Of a stretch of 55,671 nucleotides of DNA, positions 31,368 to 42,347 are shown piece after piece. A program made the translations under genes and the position numbers. The notes under the pieces are model-generated. The model did not search any database, was not told the DNA's origin, and worked only from the letters and a program-made list of their open reading frames with translations. Source of the stretch: an uncultured Nitrosomonadales bacterium (lineage in GTDB: Bacteria; Pseudomonadota; Gammaproteobacteria; Burkholderiales; Gallionellaceae); the NCBI GenBank assembly GCA_903885165.1, contig CAISHO010000126.1, positions 1 to 55,671 on the forward strand. The letters are read 5' to 3'. Within the stretch, counting starts at the first letter, position 1, and each line of letters starts with the position of its first letter.

Positions 31368-32114
31368 TTATACCGGGTTAGCCTGGTCAAAGAAACGATG
31401 TTCGAGACCAAACTGCTCTGCCAGATGCGCGCCTAAAGCCTGCACCCCCAACCTCTCTGTCGCATGATGCCCCGCCGCAATAAAAGCTACGCCTGTCTCG
31501 TTGGCCAGATGGTAATTCTGCTCGGATATTTCGCCGGTCAAAAACACATCCACACCGCGCGCGATCGCCGCTTCAAAATAGCCCTGCGCGCCACCGCTAC
31601 ACCAAGCGATTTTTCGCATAACACTATCACCGTTGCCTATCACCTGCGGGACACGCTGCAAAGCCTCACCTACCCTAGCGGCAAATTGGCTCAGCGTGAC
31701 CGTTTGTACTAGTTCGCCGAAACAAGCGATATTTTGTTCACTGAACCGCCCCTGCTCGACCAACCCCAGCACTTTGCCCAGTTGCGCATTATTGCCCAGC
31801 GTCACATGAGCATCCAGCGGCAGGTGATACGCCAGCAAGCTCACATCGTGTTTTAGCAGCTGCGCGATGCGTCGTTTTTTGATCCCGACAATGCAGGCAT
31901 CCTCATTGCGCCAGAAATAGCCGTGATGAACGATAATTGCATCCGCGCCCCAGGCGATCGCCTCATCCAGCACCGCCTGCGACGCCGTGACCGCCGTGGC
32001 GATACGCAACACCTCGCTTCGCCCTTCAACCTGAATACCGTTGGGGCTGTAATCCTTGAATTGAGCGGTTTGCAACAAGCTTGCGCTATAATCACGTAGT
32101 TCATTGAGTAACAT
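31368..32114 (-). CDS. Nif3-like dinuclear metal centre protein (YbgI family)
   Basis: GADAIIVHHGYFWRNED, LLAYHLPLDAHVTLGNNAQLG, AGHHATERLGVQALGAHLA. Confidence 0.95.
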   Translation of the reverse strand: MLLNELRDYSASLLQTAQFKDYSPNGIQVEGRSEVLRIATAVTASQAVLDEAIAWGADAIIVHHGYFWRNEDACIVGIKKRRIAQLLKHDVSLLAYHLPLDAHVTLGNNAQLGKVLGLVEQGRFSEQNIACFGELVQTVTLSQFAARVGEALQRVPQVIGNGDSVMRKIAWCSGGAQGYFEAAIARGVDVFLTGEISEQNYHLANETGVAFIAAGHHATERLGVQALGAHLAEQFGLEHRFFDQANPV

Positions 32115-32152
32115 GAAATTTCCTAATAGATATCGATCAGGCTCATCTTAAC

Positions 32153-33298
32153 ATGCGTAAACACTGGCTGTTATTCACCCAAACCGTCACCATTGCCCTG
32201 GCGCTGCTGTTCATCATCCATACACTTAAACCTGAACTGCTGCCAACCGCCGCCCGCAACGGCGTTGTGACCCTCTATGAAAACACTGCGCCCGCAGGTG
32301 CACTGCCTGCCACGGGACTTAGCATTGCGGCTAAAAAAGCCATGCCGTCCGTGGTCAATATTTTCACTCGCACCACAGTCAAGACACCGGTCAGCCCGTT
32401 TATGGATGATCCTCGTTTTCGTTTTTTCTTCGGCGACCAGAATGACGCTGAACCGCAAAGCAACTCCAGCTTAGGATCCGGCGTCATTGTCAGCCCGGAC
32501 GGTTTCATCCTGACCAATCAGCACGTCGTCGAGGCGGCCGATCAGATCGAAGTTGCTTTAGCCGATGGCCGCAAAGCTCGCGCCCACGTGATCGGCTCCG
32601 ACCCTGAGACCGATCTGGCCGTGATTAAAATCGACCTGCCCGGCAAACTTCCCGCCATAACCTTCGGTCATCCGGAGACAGCCAATGTCGGTGATATGGT
32701 ACTCGCGATTGGCAATCCGTTCGGCGTCGGACAAACCGTCACCATGGGCATCATCAGTGCTCTCAAACGCAACCATCTGGGACTGAATACGTTCGAGAGT
32801 TTCATCCAGACTGATGCGGCCATCAACCCCGGTAACTCCGGCGGCGCACTGGTAGATATCAACGGCAATCTGATCGGTATTAACAGCGCAATTTATTCTC
32901 CGAACGGCGGATCGCTGGGTATCGGTTTTGCGATTCCGGCCTCGACCGCCAAGAAAACCATGGAACAAATCATCCAGAACGGTTCTGTGACGCGCGGCTG
33001 GATAGGCGCGGCAATACAGGAACTCACGCCCGAGCTGATTGAATCCTTCAAAATGGCGGACTCGAACGGCGTATTGATCACCGAAGTAATCCACAACAGC
33101 CCAGCAGAACGCGCGGGCATCAAGACCGGCGACATTCTAATCTCGATAGATAACAACGCGATCAATGACTGGAATTCCATGCTGGAAACGGTCGCCAACC
33201 TGCCACCCGGCAATGTTGTCGCGGTCAAAGTGCTACGCAAAGGGACTGCGATCGTCTCTCAGGTAAAAATAGGCAAGCGCCCGAAATCCAGGGCGTAA
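32153..33298 (+). CDS. Trypsin-like serine protease with PDZ domain, DegS/AlgW-like
   Basis: N-terminal TM anchor; LTNQHVVEAADQIEV, DLAVIKID, GNSGGALVDINGNLIGIN; PDZ domain. Confidence 0.93.
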   Translation: MRKHWLLFTQTVTIALALLFIIHTLKPELLPTAARNGVVTLYENTAPAGALPATGLSIAAKKAMPSVVNIFTRTTVKTPVSPFMDDPRFRFFFGDQNDAEPQSNSSLGSGVIVSPDGFILTNQHVVEAADQIEVALADGRKARAHVIGSDPETDLAVIKIDLPGKLPAITFGHPETANVGDMVLAIGNPFGVGQTVTMGIISALKRNHLGLNTFESFIQTDAAINPGNSGGALVDINGNLIGINSAIYSPNGGSLGIGFAIPASTAKKTMEQIIQNGSVTRGWIGAAIQELTPELIESFKMADSNGVLITEVIHNSPAERAGIKTGDILISIDNNAINDWNSMLETVANLPPGNVVAVKVLRKGTAIVSQVKIGKRPKSRA

Positions 33299-33421
33299 GG
33301 CAAAAGCACCCGGGTACATTGACATCCTTACCTCACCAAAACAGCGAACTCACTTTGACACGCAACGATTTGTTTAATTGTTAGTAATTTATAAAACCTA
33401 CGGGTAAAAGATTTTACAAAG

Positions 33422-36400
33422 TTAACGTATTACAGACGAAGCACCTTGTTTTAATAACGCCTCAAATTGCTCGATGGGAACGGGCTTGCTGAAGAAATAT
33501 CCTTGGTAATGATTACAACCCAGTAAACGCAAGAGTTGTCTTTGCTCATCCGTCTCCACTCCTTCGGCAATAATGTCCATATTCATGCCTTTCGCCATGG
33601 CAATGATGGTACGTACAATCGAGTTGCCTTCAGGATCTGCTGAAAGATTACGCACGAAAGACTGGTCGATCTTGAGCTGGTTGAGGGGCATCTGCTGAAT
33701 ATATTGCAAGGATGAATAACCTGTACCGAAGTCGTCCAATGAAAACTGAATACCCGTTTCTTTCAGCACATTCATGCATGCAATGATGCTGCCGATATTA
33801 TCGACCAGCATGCTTTCGGTCAGCTCCAGCTTGAGCCTGGCAGGATTGATGGCATGGCGCTGTACGGTCGCCTGAACTTGTGCCACGAAATCAATCTGGT
33901 TGAACTGTCTGGCACTCACGTTTACTGCCAGCACAAGGTCACAGGTGGATAGGTGTTGTTCCCATACCTTAATTTTCGCACAAGCCGTATCAAGCACCCA
34001 AAGACCGATGGGCAAAATCAACCCGGTCTCTTCTGCCAGCGGTATGAATTGCAAAGGCGACACCAATCCCCGTTCCGGATGTATCCAGCGTATCAGTGCC
34101 TCGGCACCGAGGGGATGCTGCGTATCATCCACCTGTATCTGGTAATACAAATGAAATTGATCGCCCTCCAGCGCTTTGCGTAATTCGCCTTCCAGACTTG
34201 CTCGAGCAACAATGGCTAACTGCATCTCAGCATCAAAAAAGCGTAAGGTATTGCGTCCTGCCTTTTTGGCTTGATACATAGCGATGTCGGCTTGCTTCAT
34301 GAGCTCCTCTGCCGCTTCCGGTTGTTTGCCGAACAGGGTGATACCGATGCTGGAAGTGCTATGGTATTCCTGTGCGCCTAACAGATAAGGCTGACTGAGC
34401 GCATATAGAATTTTTTCACCTACCGCTTTCGTGTGCTCCGCCGCTTCGAGTACCTGTTCGCCCAGTATTTTCAGCATCACCACAAACTCGTCACCGCCTA
34501 TCCGGCACACGGTATCGCCTTCACGTACACAGCTCTCAAGGCGAAGTGCGACTTGTTTTAACAACAGGTCGCCCATATCATGACCGAGTGTGTCGTTGAG
34601 TGTCTTAAAATTATCCAAGTCTATGAACAGTAACGCACTTTCCCGGCCACTACGCGCGCTGACAACCAACACCTGCTGAAGCCGTTCAAGCAGAAGCCGC
34701 CGGTTAGGCAAGCCGGTGAGCAAGTCGTAGAACGCCTTATGATAAATATCTACTTCAGCAGCCTTGCGTTCTGTAATGTCAATGTGTGACCCGACATAGT
34801 GCGTGATTACCCCATCACGGGTTTTAACGGCAGTGATGCTGAGCCATTTTGGATAGATCTCGCCACTTTTTCGTTTATCCCAGATTTCCCCTTGCCACTT
34901 TCCTGTGCGGATCAGCGTTTCCCACATTTCGCGATAGAAGTCCGCGTTATGGCGCCCCGAGCTGAACATGCGGGGCGTTTTCCCCACGACCTCTTCAGCT
35001 GTGTAACCGGTATTTTCGGTAAATGCCTGATTGACCCGCAGGATCACATTATTCGCATCCGTGATTATAAAACTTTCTTGCGAATCGAAAGTGGAGGCAG
35101 CGATGCGAAGATCTGCTTCATCTTGCTTACGTATAGTAATATCCAAAAAGGTAACAACAACATTCAACGGAATAGTATCTCCCGGCTCGAATATAGGCAC
35201 CGCATTAAGTAATACCCAGCATAAACTTTCGTCCGGCTTGTAAATTCCCATAATGACATTCAGCTGCGGAATTCCAGTGCGAAATACCACCTGACTGGGT
35301 CGTGTATCCACTAAAAATGGAGTGCCATCTTCATGAATAGTTAGCCAGTCAATCGTTTTTCGCCCCCGTAGCTGTTCAGTTGTCAACCCGAGGATGCGTT
35401 CTGCTGCGTGGTTCCACATTTTGATTGTGCCATCTCGCCGATGTGTGACAACGGCCTCCGACAATACCGACACCACTGCGTGAAAATGATCATCTTTCGC
35501 TTTGAGCAATTCATTCGCTTGTTCGCGCCGGACGTCTTCAATCGCTTTTCGAGTTGTGCTATCTCGGAATACAAAGACAAACAACAACACTCCCTGCACC
35601 CGCATTCCCGACGAGGAAACTTCCAGCGGAAAATTATCAGCGCGCTTTCTTTTCCCCGTAATTTCAATCGGACTACCAACAAAGGAGCGGTCAATTGACA
35701 TTCGGTCGATCTCATTGGCACCGCTTTTGAATATTTCGTCGCTTGCGGGGTCGATGACTAAATCCAGAAGCGACTTATCAACGGCTTCATTTTGTGAATA
35801 GCCAAACATCCTTGCCGCAGCGGAGTTCCATTGGATAATTTTAAAATTTTTATCCGTGGTAACAATAGGCTCGGTCACGGTTTCAACGAGCAAGTCATAG
35901 CTCATTTGTGCTTGCCGGAACAGCTCAGTCATCTCAACTCGGAATGGCATGCCATATTTTCTGGCATAACAGGAAGTCGCCAAAATAGCAGCCATGGCAT
36001 AAATTCCTGCGACATAGTGCCCCACCCTGTTCAGCCACCCCATCGAACTCCCAACGGACGGTTGAATAAGCGCTGCAACCAAGCCCAGGGAGATCATGAA
36101 CAAGGACATCGCATACCAATAATAAAATGGCCTTTGTTCTCTGTTGAAAATCTTTAACAAAAACAAGGCTGAGAGAAAAAATAGAACTGATGAGCACCCT
36201 AAGACTAATTGTCGCAATAATGTTGGGCCAACGCCTTGAACAAAAAATAGCGGCGTGGCACCCCGGATGGCTGCCAACGTGACACCAAGCAGGACAATAA
36301 AAATGCCTGAGACCAGCCAAATCAGGTTGGTTTTTTTTCGCGCTGATCTCGATTCAGGTGTCTCATTCCTCAAGAACAACACGATGCCGACGGCATGAAA

Positions 36401-36772
36401 AACGGCGCTCAGCAGCACACTAAGGTTATAAATTGTGACGTTTACATTGGCACCCTGAGGACCACCGATCAACCATCCTGCCAAAACAGCCCCAACACCA
36501 AAGGTCATTAAACCGCACCCCATCAACAGGATACTGCTCAGCCCGCCCAGAAAATACAATCTCATGGCAATAATCGAGACGAAAATAGGCAGTGCGCCGG
36601 CAAAAATCGTATTCAAAATAGGGAGCAGAAGTGTCGGCTCAAAGGTTTCTGTAGATGCTTCAAGAAACAAAACGAGCATCGTTCCGAGATACGCAAAGGT
36701 TAATACGATTGCGCCAACCATCTGCCTTGAAAGGAAGTGGGTGGGTGCCGCAAGCGGCAGTGTGTTTGACAT
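33422..36772 (-). CDS. Membrane-anchored PAS-PAS-PAS-GGDEF-EAL protein
   Basis: N-terminal multi-TM region; PAS segments; I-site REGD then GGDEF; EALIRW, DDFGTGYSSL. Confidence 0.93.
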   Translation of the reverse strand: MSNTLPLAAPTHFLSRQMVGAIVLTFAYLGTMLVLFLEASTETFEPTLLLPILNTIFAGALPIFVSIIAMRLYFLGGLSSILLMGCGLMTFGVGAVLAGWLIGGPQGANVNVTIYNLSVLLSAVFHAVGIVLFLRNETPESRSARKKTNLIWLVSGIFIVLLGVTLAAIRGATPLFFVQGVGPTLLRQLVLGCSSVLFFLSALFLLKIFNREQRPFYYWYAMSLFMISLGLVAALIQPSVGSSMGWLNRVGHYVAGIYAMAAILATSCYARKYGMPFRVEMTELFRQAQMSYDLLVETVTEPIVTTDKNFKIIQWNSAAARMFGYSQNEAVDKSLLDLVIDPASDEIFKSGANEIDRMSIDRSFVGSPIEITGKRKRADNFPLEVSSSGMRVQGVLLFVFVFRDSTTRKAIEDVRREQANELLKAKDDHFHAVVSVLSEAVVTHRRDGTIKMWNHAAERILGLTTEQLRGRKTIDWLTIHEDGTPFLVDTRPSQVVFRTGIPQLNVIMGIYKPDESLCWVLLNAVPIFEPGDTIPLNVVVTFLDITIRKQDEADLRIAASTFDSQESFIITDANNVILRVNQAFTENTGYTAEEVVGKTPRMFSSGRHNADFYREMWETLIRTGKWQGEIWDKRKSGEIYPKWLSITAVKTRDGVITHYVGSHIDITERKAAEVDIYHKAFYDLLTGLPNRRLLLERLQQVLVVSARSGRESALLFIDLDNFKTLNDTLGHDMGDLLLKQVALRLESCVREGDTVCRIGGDEFVVMLKILGEQVLEAAEHTKAVGEKILYALSQPYLLGAQEYHSTSSIGITLFGKQPEAAEELMKQADIAMYQAKKAGRNTLRFFDAEMQLAIVARASLEGELRKALEGDQFHLYYQIQVDDTQHPLGAEALIRWIHPERGLVSPLQFIPLAEETGLILPIGLWVLDTACAKIKVWEQHLSTCDLVLAVNVSARQFNQIDFVAQVQATVQRHAINPARLKLELTESMLVDNIGSIIACMNVLKETGIQFSLDDFGTGYSSLQYIQQMPLNQLKIDQSFVRNLSADPEGNSIVRTIIAMAKGMNMDIIAEGVETDEQRQLLRLLGCNHYQGYFFSKPVPIEQFEALLKQGASSVIR

Positions 36773-36947
36773 TTTTATGTGTTACCCATCTGTTGATAAA
36801 TCTGAAATCAACACTGGTTCCAGCACGGATCGTAGCGAGTGCAGTGTGCGCGCTTTTTAGGAATGGCGTACAACTATTATGGGATTAACCGACGTTAGTT
36901 CAATTCGCAGCCGGACGTTAGGATTGTTTTATAAAATATAGCCACAC

Positions 36948-38225
36948 TTACATCGCAGGTGCGCTGACGATGCGGATTTCGCGTTGCGGGTAAGGTATCT
37001 CGATACCTGATTGACTAAAGGCACGCCAGATCGCCAGATTCAGATCAGAACGCAAAACGGTCTGTGACAATTCGGGATCTTCAATCCAGACCGACAACTC
37101 CAGCGAAATACCGTTATCGGCAAAGGCCAGTAAATTAACGCCGGGTTTGGGATCGCCAATCACACCGCTATGCGCTGCGGCCGCATCCAGCATGAGCTGC
37201 ATCGCCACCTCCAGCGGACTGTGGTAGGAAATTTGCAGACTCAGGTTGACCTTATTCTTACGGTCGGAATAAGAATGATTGACCAGCGTCTGGGTAATCA
37301 CCGCTTCATTCGGAATCAACGATTCGGCACCGTCCTGCCCTCTCAACACCATATAGCGTCCGGTCAATCGGGTTACCGTACCGTAACGATTGTCCAGCGT
37401 CACCACATCGCCCATCCGTATCGACTTATCCAGCAGAATAATAAAACCGCAGATATAGTTACTGGCGATGCGCTGCAACCCGAACCCCAATCCCACCCCC
37501 AGCGCGCCACCGAACACCGACAGCACGCGGATATCAATCCCCACCAGGGAAAGCGCAACCAGTACCGACAGCACCAGTAGCACACCGCGCGTCACCTTAG
37601 TGAGCAGCACGCGCGAACTAGTATCCATTTCCTCCATAGCCATGATGCGCATTTCCATGAAGCGCCCAAGCCACAAAGCTGATAACACTGTCGCGGCGAT
37701 GGAGATAACACCTTGCAGGATAGTTAATAGTGAAATTGGCTGTTTTCCCAAATTGAAACTTAACTCATCCAGGCCTGCCAGCACGGGGCCCAACAAGCCG
37801 GTGACATGAAGCGCCACGACCAGCCAGGCGACACCGGCAATACTCAACTCCCAGGATTTGAGTTTGACCGAGTCCGAAAATACCTTGTGTAACACGTAGA
37901 CCAGCAGACGAATAAACACCAGAGACAAAAGCAGAGGGATCGCCAGTTTTAGCAGACTGACGGATGTACCGAGATACTTGAAAATACCACGTGCCAGCAA
38001 CACGCCCAACAGCATCAGCAGAGGATACGCAATACGTCTTCCGCCCTTGATGGCCAGATGCTGTGGCGCACCACCCGCCCCCAGACTCTTCTGTATGCGC
38101 GCATTGAGCCACCAGGCCAGCAGCATGATCAAGGCAATCACACCGAGTTGCAAAAATAAACTGACAGGTTCTGCGTTCGAAACAAGATCGATTAATAAAC
38201 TAGGCGACTCATCCGCATTACTCAT
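36948..38225 (-). CDS. MscS-family mechanosensitive ion channel
   Basis: VFGGALGVGLGFGLQRIASNYICGFIILLDKSIRMGDVVTLDNRYGTVT. Confidence 0.93.
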   Translation of the reverse strand: MSNADESPSLLIDLVSNAEPVSLFLQLGVIALIMLLAWWLNARIQKSLGAGGAPQHLAIKGGRRIAYPLLMLLGVLLARGIFKYLGTSVSLLKLAIPLLLSLVFIRLLVYVLHKVFSDSVKLKSWELSIAGVAWLVVALHVTGLLGPVLAGLDELSFNLGKQPISLLTILQGVISIAATVLSALWLGRFMEMRIMAMEEMDTSSRVLLTKVTRGVLLVLSVLVALSLVGIDIRVLSVFGGALGVGLGFGLQRIASNYICGFIILLDKSIRMGDVVTLDNRYGTVTRLTGRYMVLRGQDGAESLIPNEAVITQTLVNHSYSDRKNKVNLSLQISYHSPLEVAMQLMLDAAAAHSGVIGDPKPGVNLLAFADNGISLELSVWIEDPELSQTVLRSDLNLAIWRAFSQSGIEIPYPQREIRIVSAPAM

Positions 38226-38238
38226 TGATTTTATTTAA

Positions 38239-38970
38239 CTATTCTACAGCGACAACGGCTTTCGGTTTCATCCAGTTGGCCACCACGATCCCGGCTTCAT
38301 AGAGTAGCCACAGCGGCATTGCCAGCATGAACTGGGAAACCACATCGGGCGGCGTAAAGACCGCACCGACCACAAACGCACCCACCACCACATAGGGGCG
38401 AATTTCACGCAACTTTTCGATACTGACCACGCCCATACGCACCAGCAGAATCACCACCACCGGCACCTGAAAAGTGATGCCGAAGGCCACGAACATGGAC
38501 AACACAAAGCTCAGATACTTATCGATATCGGTCATCACCGCGACACCCAGCGGGGCGGACGCCGTGATAAAACCGAACACAATCGGGAATACAGCAAAAT
38601 AAGCGAATCCCATACCGCAGAAAAACAACATCGTACTGGCAATGATTAACGGTACGACCAGACGCTTTTCATGCGCATACAGACCGGGGGCTACAAAACG
38701 CCAGATTTGATAGAGGATATAAGGCAAGGCGATCAAAAAAGCCGTCATCATCGCCACTTTAAGCGGCACAAAGAACGGTGTCGTGACATCAGTCGCGATC
38801 ATTTGCCCGCCCTTAGGCAACTTGGCTAGCAGCGGATGCGCCAGCACGGCATAAAGATCAGACGCCCAGGGAAACAGGCAGACGAAAATTATCAGCAGCG
38901 CCACCACCGAATTGAGCAAACGGGTGCGCAACTCAATTAAATGTGCAATAAAAGCTTCGCTGGTGCTCAT
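38239..38970 (-). CDS. tatC: Sec-independent protein translocase TatC
   Basis: FIAHLIELRTRLLNSV, PLKVAMMTAFLIALPYILYQIWRFVAPGLYAHEKR. Confidence 0.97.
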   Translation of the reverse strand: MSTSEAFIAHLIELRTRLLNSVVALLIIFVCLFPWASDLYAVLAHPLLAKLPKGGQMIATDVTTPFFVPLKVAMMTAFLIALPYILYQIWRFVAPGLYAHEKRLVVPLIIASTMLFFCGMGFAYFAVFPIVFGFITASAPLGVAVMTDIDKYLSFVLSMFVAFGITFQVPVVVILLVRMGVVSIEKLREIRPYVVVGAFVVGAVFTPPDVVSQFMLAMPLWLLYEAGIVVANWMKPKAVVAVE

Positions 38971-39326
38971 CCGTTTTTAACCGTGGTGTCTTTTAAAGCG
39001 GGAACCGGTGTCTCAACCGGCATATCAGAGGGCAATTCGGCAACCGCACGATTGATCTGCTGCAAGTGCATATCTGCGCTCTGCGAGACCTGTTGCATCG
39101 AGGCTTGCAACGCCGAGGCTTCTGCCTGAACCTTTTCCTGCAACTGACGGTAGTCATCAATCGCCATGTCGCGTGCGATGTCGGATTTCACACCGTTGAT
39201 ATAGCGCTGCGCACGTCCATACAGGTGACCTAGGGTGCGCGCCACTTTGGGCAGGCGTTCAGGCCCGATGACGATCAACGCCACCACCATCACCACCATC
39301 AATTCCGCCAGGCTAAAGTCAAACAT
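38967..39326 (-). CDS. tatB: Sec-independent protein translocase TatB
   Basis: MFDFSLAELMVVMVVALIVIGPERLPKVARTLG. Confidence 0.95.
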   Translation of the reverse strand: MFDFSLAELMVVMVVALIVIGPERLPKVARTLGHLYGRAQRYINGVKSDIARDMAIDDYRQLQEKVQAEASALQASMQQVSQSADMHLQQINRAVAELPSDMPVETPVPALKDTTVKNG

Positions 39327-39357
39327 TGCAACCCGCCAGACTGAACAGACATTTCAC

Positions 39358-39399
39358 TTCCCTCTCCCCGGCCCTCTCCCAAAAAGGGGCGAGGGGGAC
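39358..39399. repeat. REP-like palindromic repeat between tatB and tatA
   Basis: CCCTCTCCCCGGCCCTCTCCCAAAAAGGGGCGAGGGGGA. Confidence 0.7.
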
Positions 39400-39424
39400 A
39401 AGGATACGCTGCGCGAATTTCATA

Positions 39425-39646
39425 TTAAATATTGCTGTGCGTCTTGCTTTTGACTTCGCCTTCGATGGTTTGACCATCTTCCTTGATCTGCTTGGCGGGT
39501 TCTTCGGTCGCCGTGCCCATGCCTTCCTTGAAACCCTTCACCGCACCACCCAGATCGCTACCGATATTGCGCAGTTTCTTGGTGCCGAACACCATCATCA
39601 CCACGACCAGTACAATCAACCAATGCCAAATACTCAATGAGCCCAT
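39425..39646 (-). CDS. tatA: Sec-independent protein translocase TatA
   Basis: [43 protein letters not shown]. Confidence 0.97.
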   Translation of the reverse strand: MGSLSIWHWLIVLVVVMMVFGTKKLRNIGSDLGGAVKGFKEGMGTATEEPAKQIKEDGQTIEGEVKSKTHSNI

Positions 39647-39663
39647 TTTTTTCCCCTAAAAAG

Positions 39664-40011
39664 TTAATCTCGTTTAACCATAGGCGGGATATTTCCGCCG
39701 CCGATGACATGCACATGTAAATGAAATACTTCCTGACCGCCGCCACGACCGGTATTGATCACCGTGCGAAATCCGTCGGATAAACCCTGCTCTTTGGCAA
39801 GTTTTGGCGCGAGAAGCAGCATCTTTGCCAGCAATGCAGCATGACTCTCATCTGCATCGGCCAACGATGCTAAATGCTGCTTCGGGACAAGCATAAAATG
39901 CACGGGCGCTGCCGGATTGATGTCGTGAAACGCCAATACCTCATCGTCCTCATACACTTTACGACAAGGAATTTCGCCGCGTGCAATTTTACAAAAAATG
40001 CAGTCGCTCAT
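39664..40011 (-). CDS. HIT family (HinT-like) nucleotide-binding protein
   Basis: CIFCKIARGEIPCRKVYEDDEVLAFHDINPAAPVHFMLVPK, HLHVHVIGG. Confidence 0.96.
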   Translation of the reverse strand: MSDCIFCKIARGEIPCRKVYEDDEVLAFHDINPAAPVHFMLVPKQHLASLADADESHAALLAKMLLLAPKLAKEQGLSDGFRTVINTGRGGGQEVFHLHVHVIGGGNIPPMVKRD

Positions 40012-40013
40012 TA

Positions 40014-40331
40014 TTACTCCTTGATCCTACTGTTTTTTTCCGCAATACCCGACAAACCCTCGCGTCGTGCCAACTCGGCCAAGACATCGCTGGCCGACAG
40101 GCCGTGATGCGAGAGCATCACCATGGTGTGAAACCACAGATCCGCTGTTTCATAAACGATGTGCGCTTTATCGCCTTCCTTGCTGGCCAGTATCGTCTCA
40201 GTCGCTTCTTCGCCTATCTTTTTCAAGATGGCGTCTTCGCCCTTGCTGAACAATTTGGCGACATAAGAACTGTCAGGTGAAGCCAGTTTGCGCGCTTCTA
40301 TGGTTTCTGTCAGTGTTTGTAAAATTGTCAT
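40014..40331 (-). CDS. hisE: Phosphoribosyl-ATP diphosphatase
   Basis: [30 protein letters not shown]. Confidence 0.96.
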   Translation of the reverse strand: MTILQTLTETIEARKLASPDSSYVAKLFSKGEDAILKKIGEEATETILASKEGDKAHIVYETADLWFHTMVMLSHHGLSASDVLAELARREGLSGIAEKNSRIKE

Positions 40332-40717
40332 TTTTTATAAATCTCGTCTGGCGATTTTAATACCGCATCCACTGCACACCACTGCCCCTGCTCCAGACGG
40401 GTGAAGAAGCAACTCTCGCGCCCGGTATGACAGGCAATACCGCCCTGCTGTTCGATCTGTAACAGAATCACATCGCTGTCGCAATCGATCCTGATTTCCC
40501 TAACCTTCTGGATGTGGCCGGACTCTTCGCCCTTGTGCCAGATCTTGCTGCGTGAACGCGACCAGTACACCGCCTCAGACTTCGCCGCTGTCAGTTGCAA
40601 GGCCTCACGGTTCATCCACGCCACCATCAGCACCCGACCCGTTTCGGCATCCTGCGCAATGGCAGGAACTAAGCCGTCCTCAGACCATTTCACTTTGTTC
40701 AACCAGGTTTCGTTCAC
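40328..40717 (-). CDS. hisI: Phosphoribosyl-AMP cyclohydrolase
   Basis: [43 protein letters not shown]. Confidence 0.97.
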   Translation of the reverse strand: MNETWLNKVKWSEDGLVPAIAQDAETGRVLMVAWMNREALQLTAAKSEAVYWSRSRSKIWHKGEESGHIQKVREIRIDCDSDVILLQIEQQGGIACHTGRESCFFTRLEQGQWCAVDAVLKSPDEIYKK

Positions 40718-40741
40718 AAAACCTCCAAACCAGCCACCGAG

Positions 40742-40804
40742 ATCACAGAGAAATTCAACACCTTACTTAAAGGTTCTCTCTGTGTTCTCTGTGCGCTCTG
40801 TGGC
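40742..40804. repeat. Dispersed CACAGAG-type intergenic element, copy 2
   Basis: ATCACAGAGAAATTC...GGTTCTCTCTGTGTTCTCTGTGCGCTCTGTGGC. Confidence 0.6.
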
Positions 40805-40820
40805 AAATTGATTTTCAAAT

Positions 40821-41579
40821 TCACAAACGGACCTCGATGCCTTTTGCCGCCATAAACTGTTTGGCCTGCTGTACGGTGTATTCGCCGAAATGGAAGATGC
40901 TCGCCGCCAGCACGGCATCGGCACCGCCTTGGGTGACGCCATCAGCCAGATGCTGCAAATTACCCACGCCGCCGCTGGCGATCACCGGGATTTCCAGCGC
41001 ATCGGTCACGCGGCGAGTTAACGCCAGATCGAAACCGTTTTTCTGTCCGTCTCTATCCATACTGGTCAACAGGATTTCGCCCGCACCCAGCAACTGCATC
41101 TTTTTCGCCCACTCGACCACATCCAATCCGGTCGCTTTGCGGCCGCCGTGGGTGAATACTTCCCAGTTCCCGGGGCTGACCTGCTTGGCGTCGATCGCCA
41201 CCACGATGCACTGCGAACCGTAACGACTGGCCGCATCCGCCACCAACTGAGGATTGACCACCGCCGAGGTATTGATGCTGACCTTGTCAGCGCCCGCATT
41301 GAGCAAATTACGTACATCGCCCACTTCGCGCACACCGCCACCGACTGTCAACGGAATAAACACCTGAGAGGCGACCTGTTCGATGATACGAAAGATTATC
41401 CCTCTGTCGTCAGAGCTGGCCGTGATATCGAGAAAGGTCAACTCATCCGCGCCCTGTTCATCGTAGCGGCGAGCGATCTCGACCGGATCACCAGCATCGC
41501 GCAACTCGACGAAGCTCACGCCTTTCACGACGCGACCATGGGTCACATCGAGACAGGGAATGATGCGTTTAGCTAACAT
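40821..41579 (-). CDS. hisF: Imidazole glycerol phosphate synthase subunit HisF
   Basis: [34 protein letters not shown]. Confidence 0.98.
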   Translation of the reverse strand: MLAKRIIPCLDVTHGRVVKGVSFVELRDAGDPVEIARRYDEQGADELTFLDITASSDDRGIIFRIIEQVASQVFIPLTVGGGVREVGDVRNLLNAGADKVSINTSAVVNPQLVADAASRYGSQCIVVAIDAKQVSPGNWEVFTHGGRKATGLDVVEWAKKMQLLGAGEILLTSMDRDGQKNGFDLALTRRVTDALEIPVIASGGVGNLQHLADGVTQGGADAVLAASIFHFGEYTVQQAKQFMAAKGIEVRL

Positions 41580-42329
41580 TTACAGCAACTTCGGCGACAA
41601 TTGGTCGGCCAAGGCTTGTGCCGCACGGAAATCCAGCGTGCCTTCATAGATCGCACGACCGGTAATCGCACCGGTAATACCTTCGCCCTGAACCGCACAA
41701 AGATTGCGCACGTCGTCCAGATTGGTGATGCCGCCACTGGCGATCACCGGCACATGCAGCGGACGCGCCAATGCCACGGTCGCTTCGATATTCACACCGG
41801 TCAGCATGCCGTCACGACCGATATCAGTGTAGATGATCGCTTCCACGCCATAATCTTCAAAGCGCTTAGCCAGATCACCCACGTCATGACCGGTGAGCTT
41901 AGCCCAGCCATTGACCGCGACATTGCCGCCCTTGGCATCCAGACCTACCATGATATGACCGGGGAACGCGTCACAGGCTTCATGCAAAAAGCCCGGCACT
42001 TTTACGGCCGCAGTCCCGATGATGATGTAAGTCACACCTAAGTCTAAGTAACGTTCTATGGTTTCCAGATCGCGGATACCGCCACCCAGTTGTACCGGCA
42101 CATCAGTACCGACCGCTGCGATGATGCTGCGCACGGCAGATTCATTCTTGGGTTTTCCGGCAAACGCGCCGTTCAGATCCACCAGATGAAGGCGGCGAGC
42201 GCCCTGATCCAACCAGTGACGGGCCGTGGCCGCTGGATCTTCGGAAAACACCGTAGACTCTTCCATCAAGCCTTGCTTGAGGCGAACACAGTGACCATCT
42301 TTTAAATCAATCGCAGGAATTATGAGCAT
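41580..42329 (-). CDS. hisA: 1-(5-phosphoribosyl)-5-[(5-phosphoribosylamino)methylideneamino]imidazole-4-carboxamide isomerase
   Basis: [29 protein letters not shown]. Confidence 0.98.
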   Translation of the reverse strand: MLIIPAIDLKDGHCVRLKQGLMEESTVFSEDPAATARHWLDQGARRLHLVDLNGAFAGKPKNESAVRSIIAAVGTDVPVQLGGGIRDLETIERYLDLGVTYIIIGTAAVKVPGFLHEACDAFPGHIMVGLDAKGGNVAVNGWAKLTGHDVGDLAKRFEDYGVEAIIYTDIGRDGMLTGVNIEATVALARPLHVPVIASGGITNLDDVRNLCAVQGEGITGAITGRAIYEGTLDFRAAQALADQLSPKLL

Positions 42330-42347
42330 GGCGAATAAGTAGTTTAA

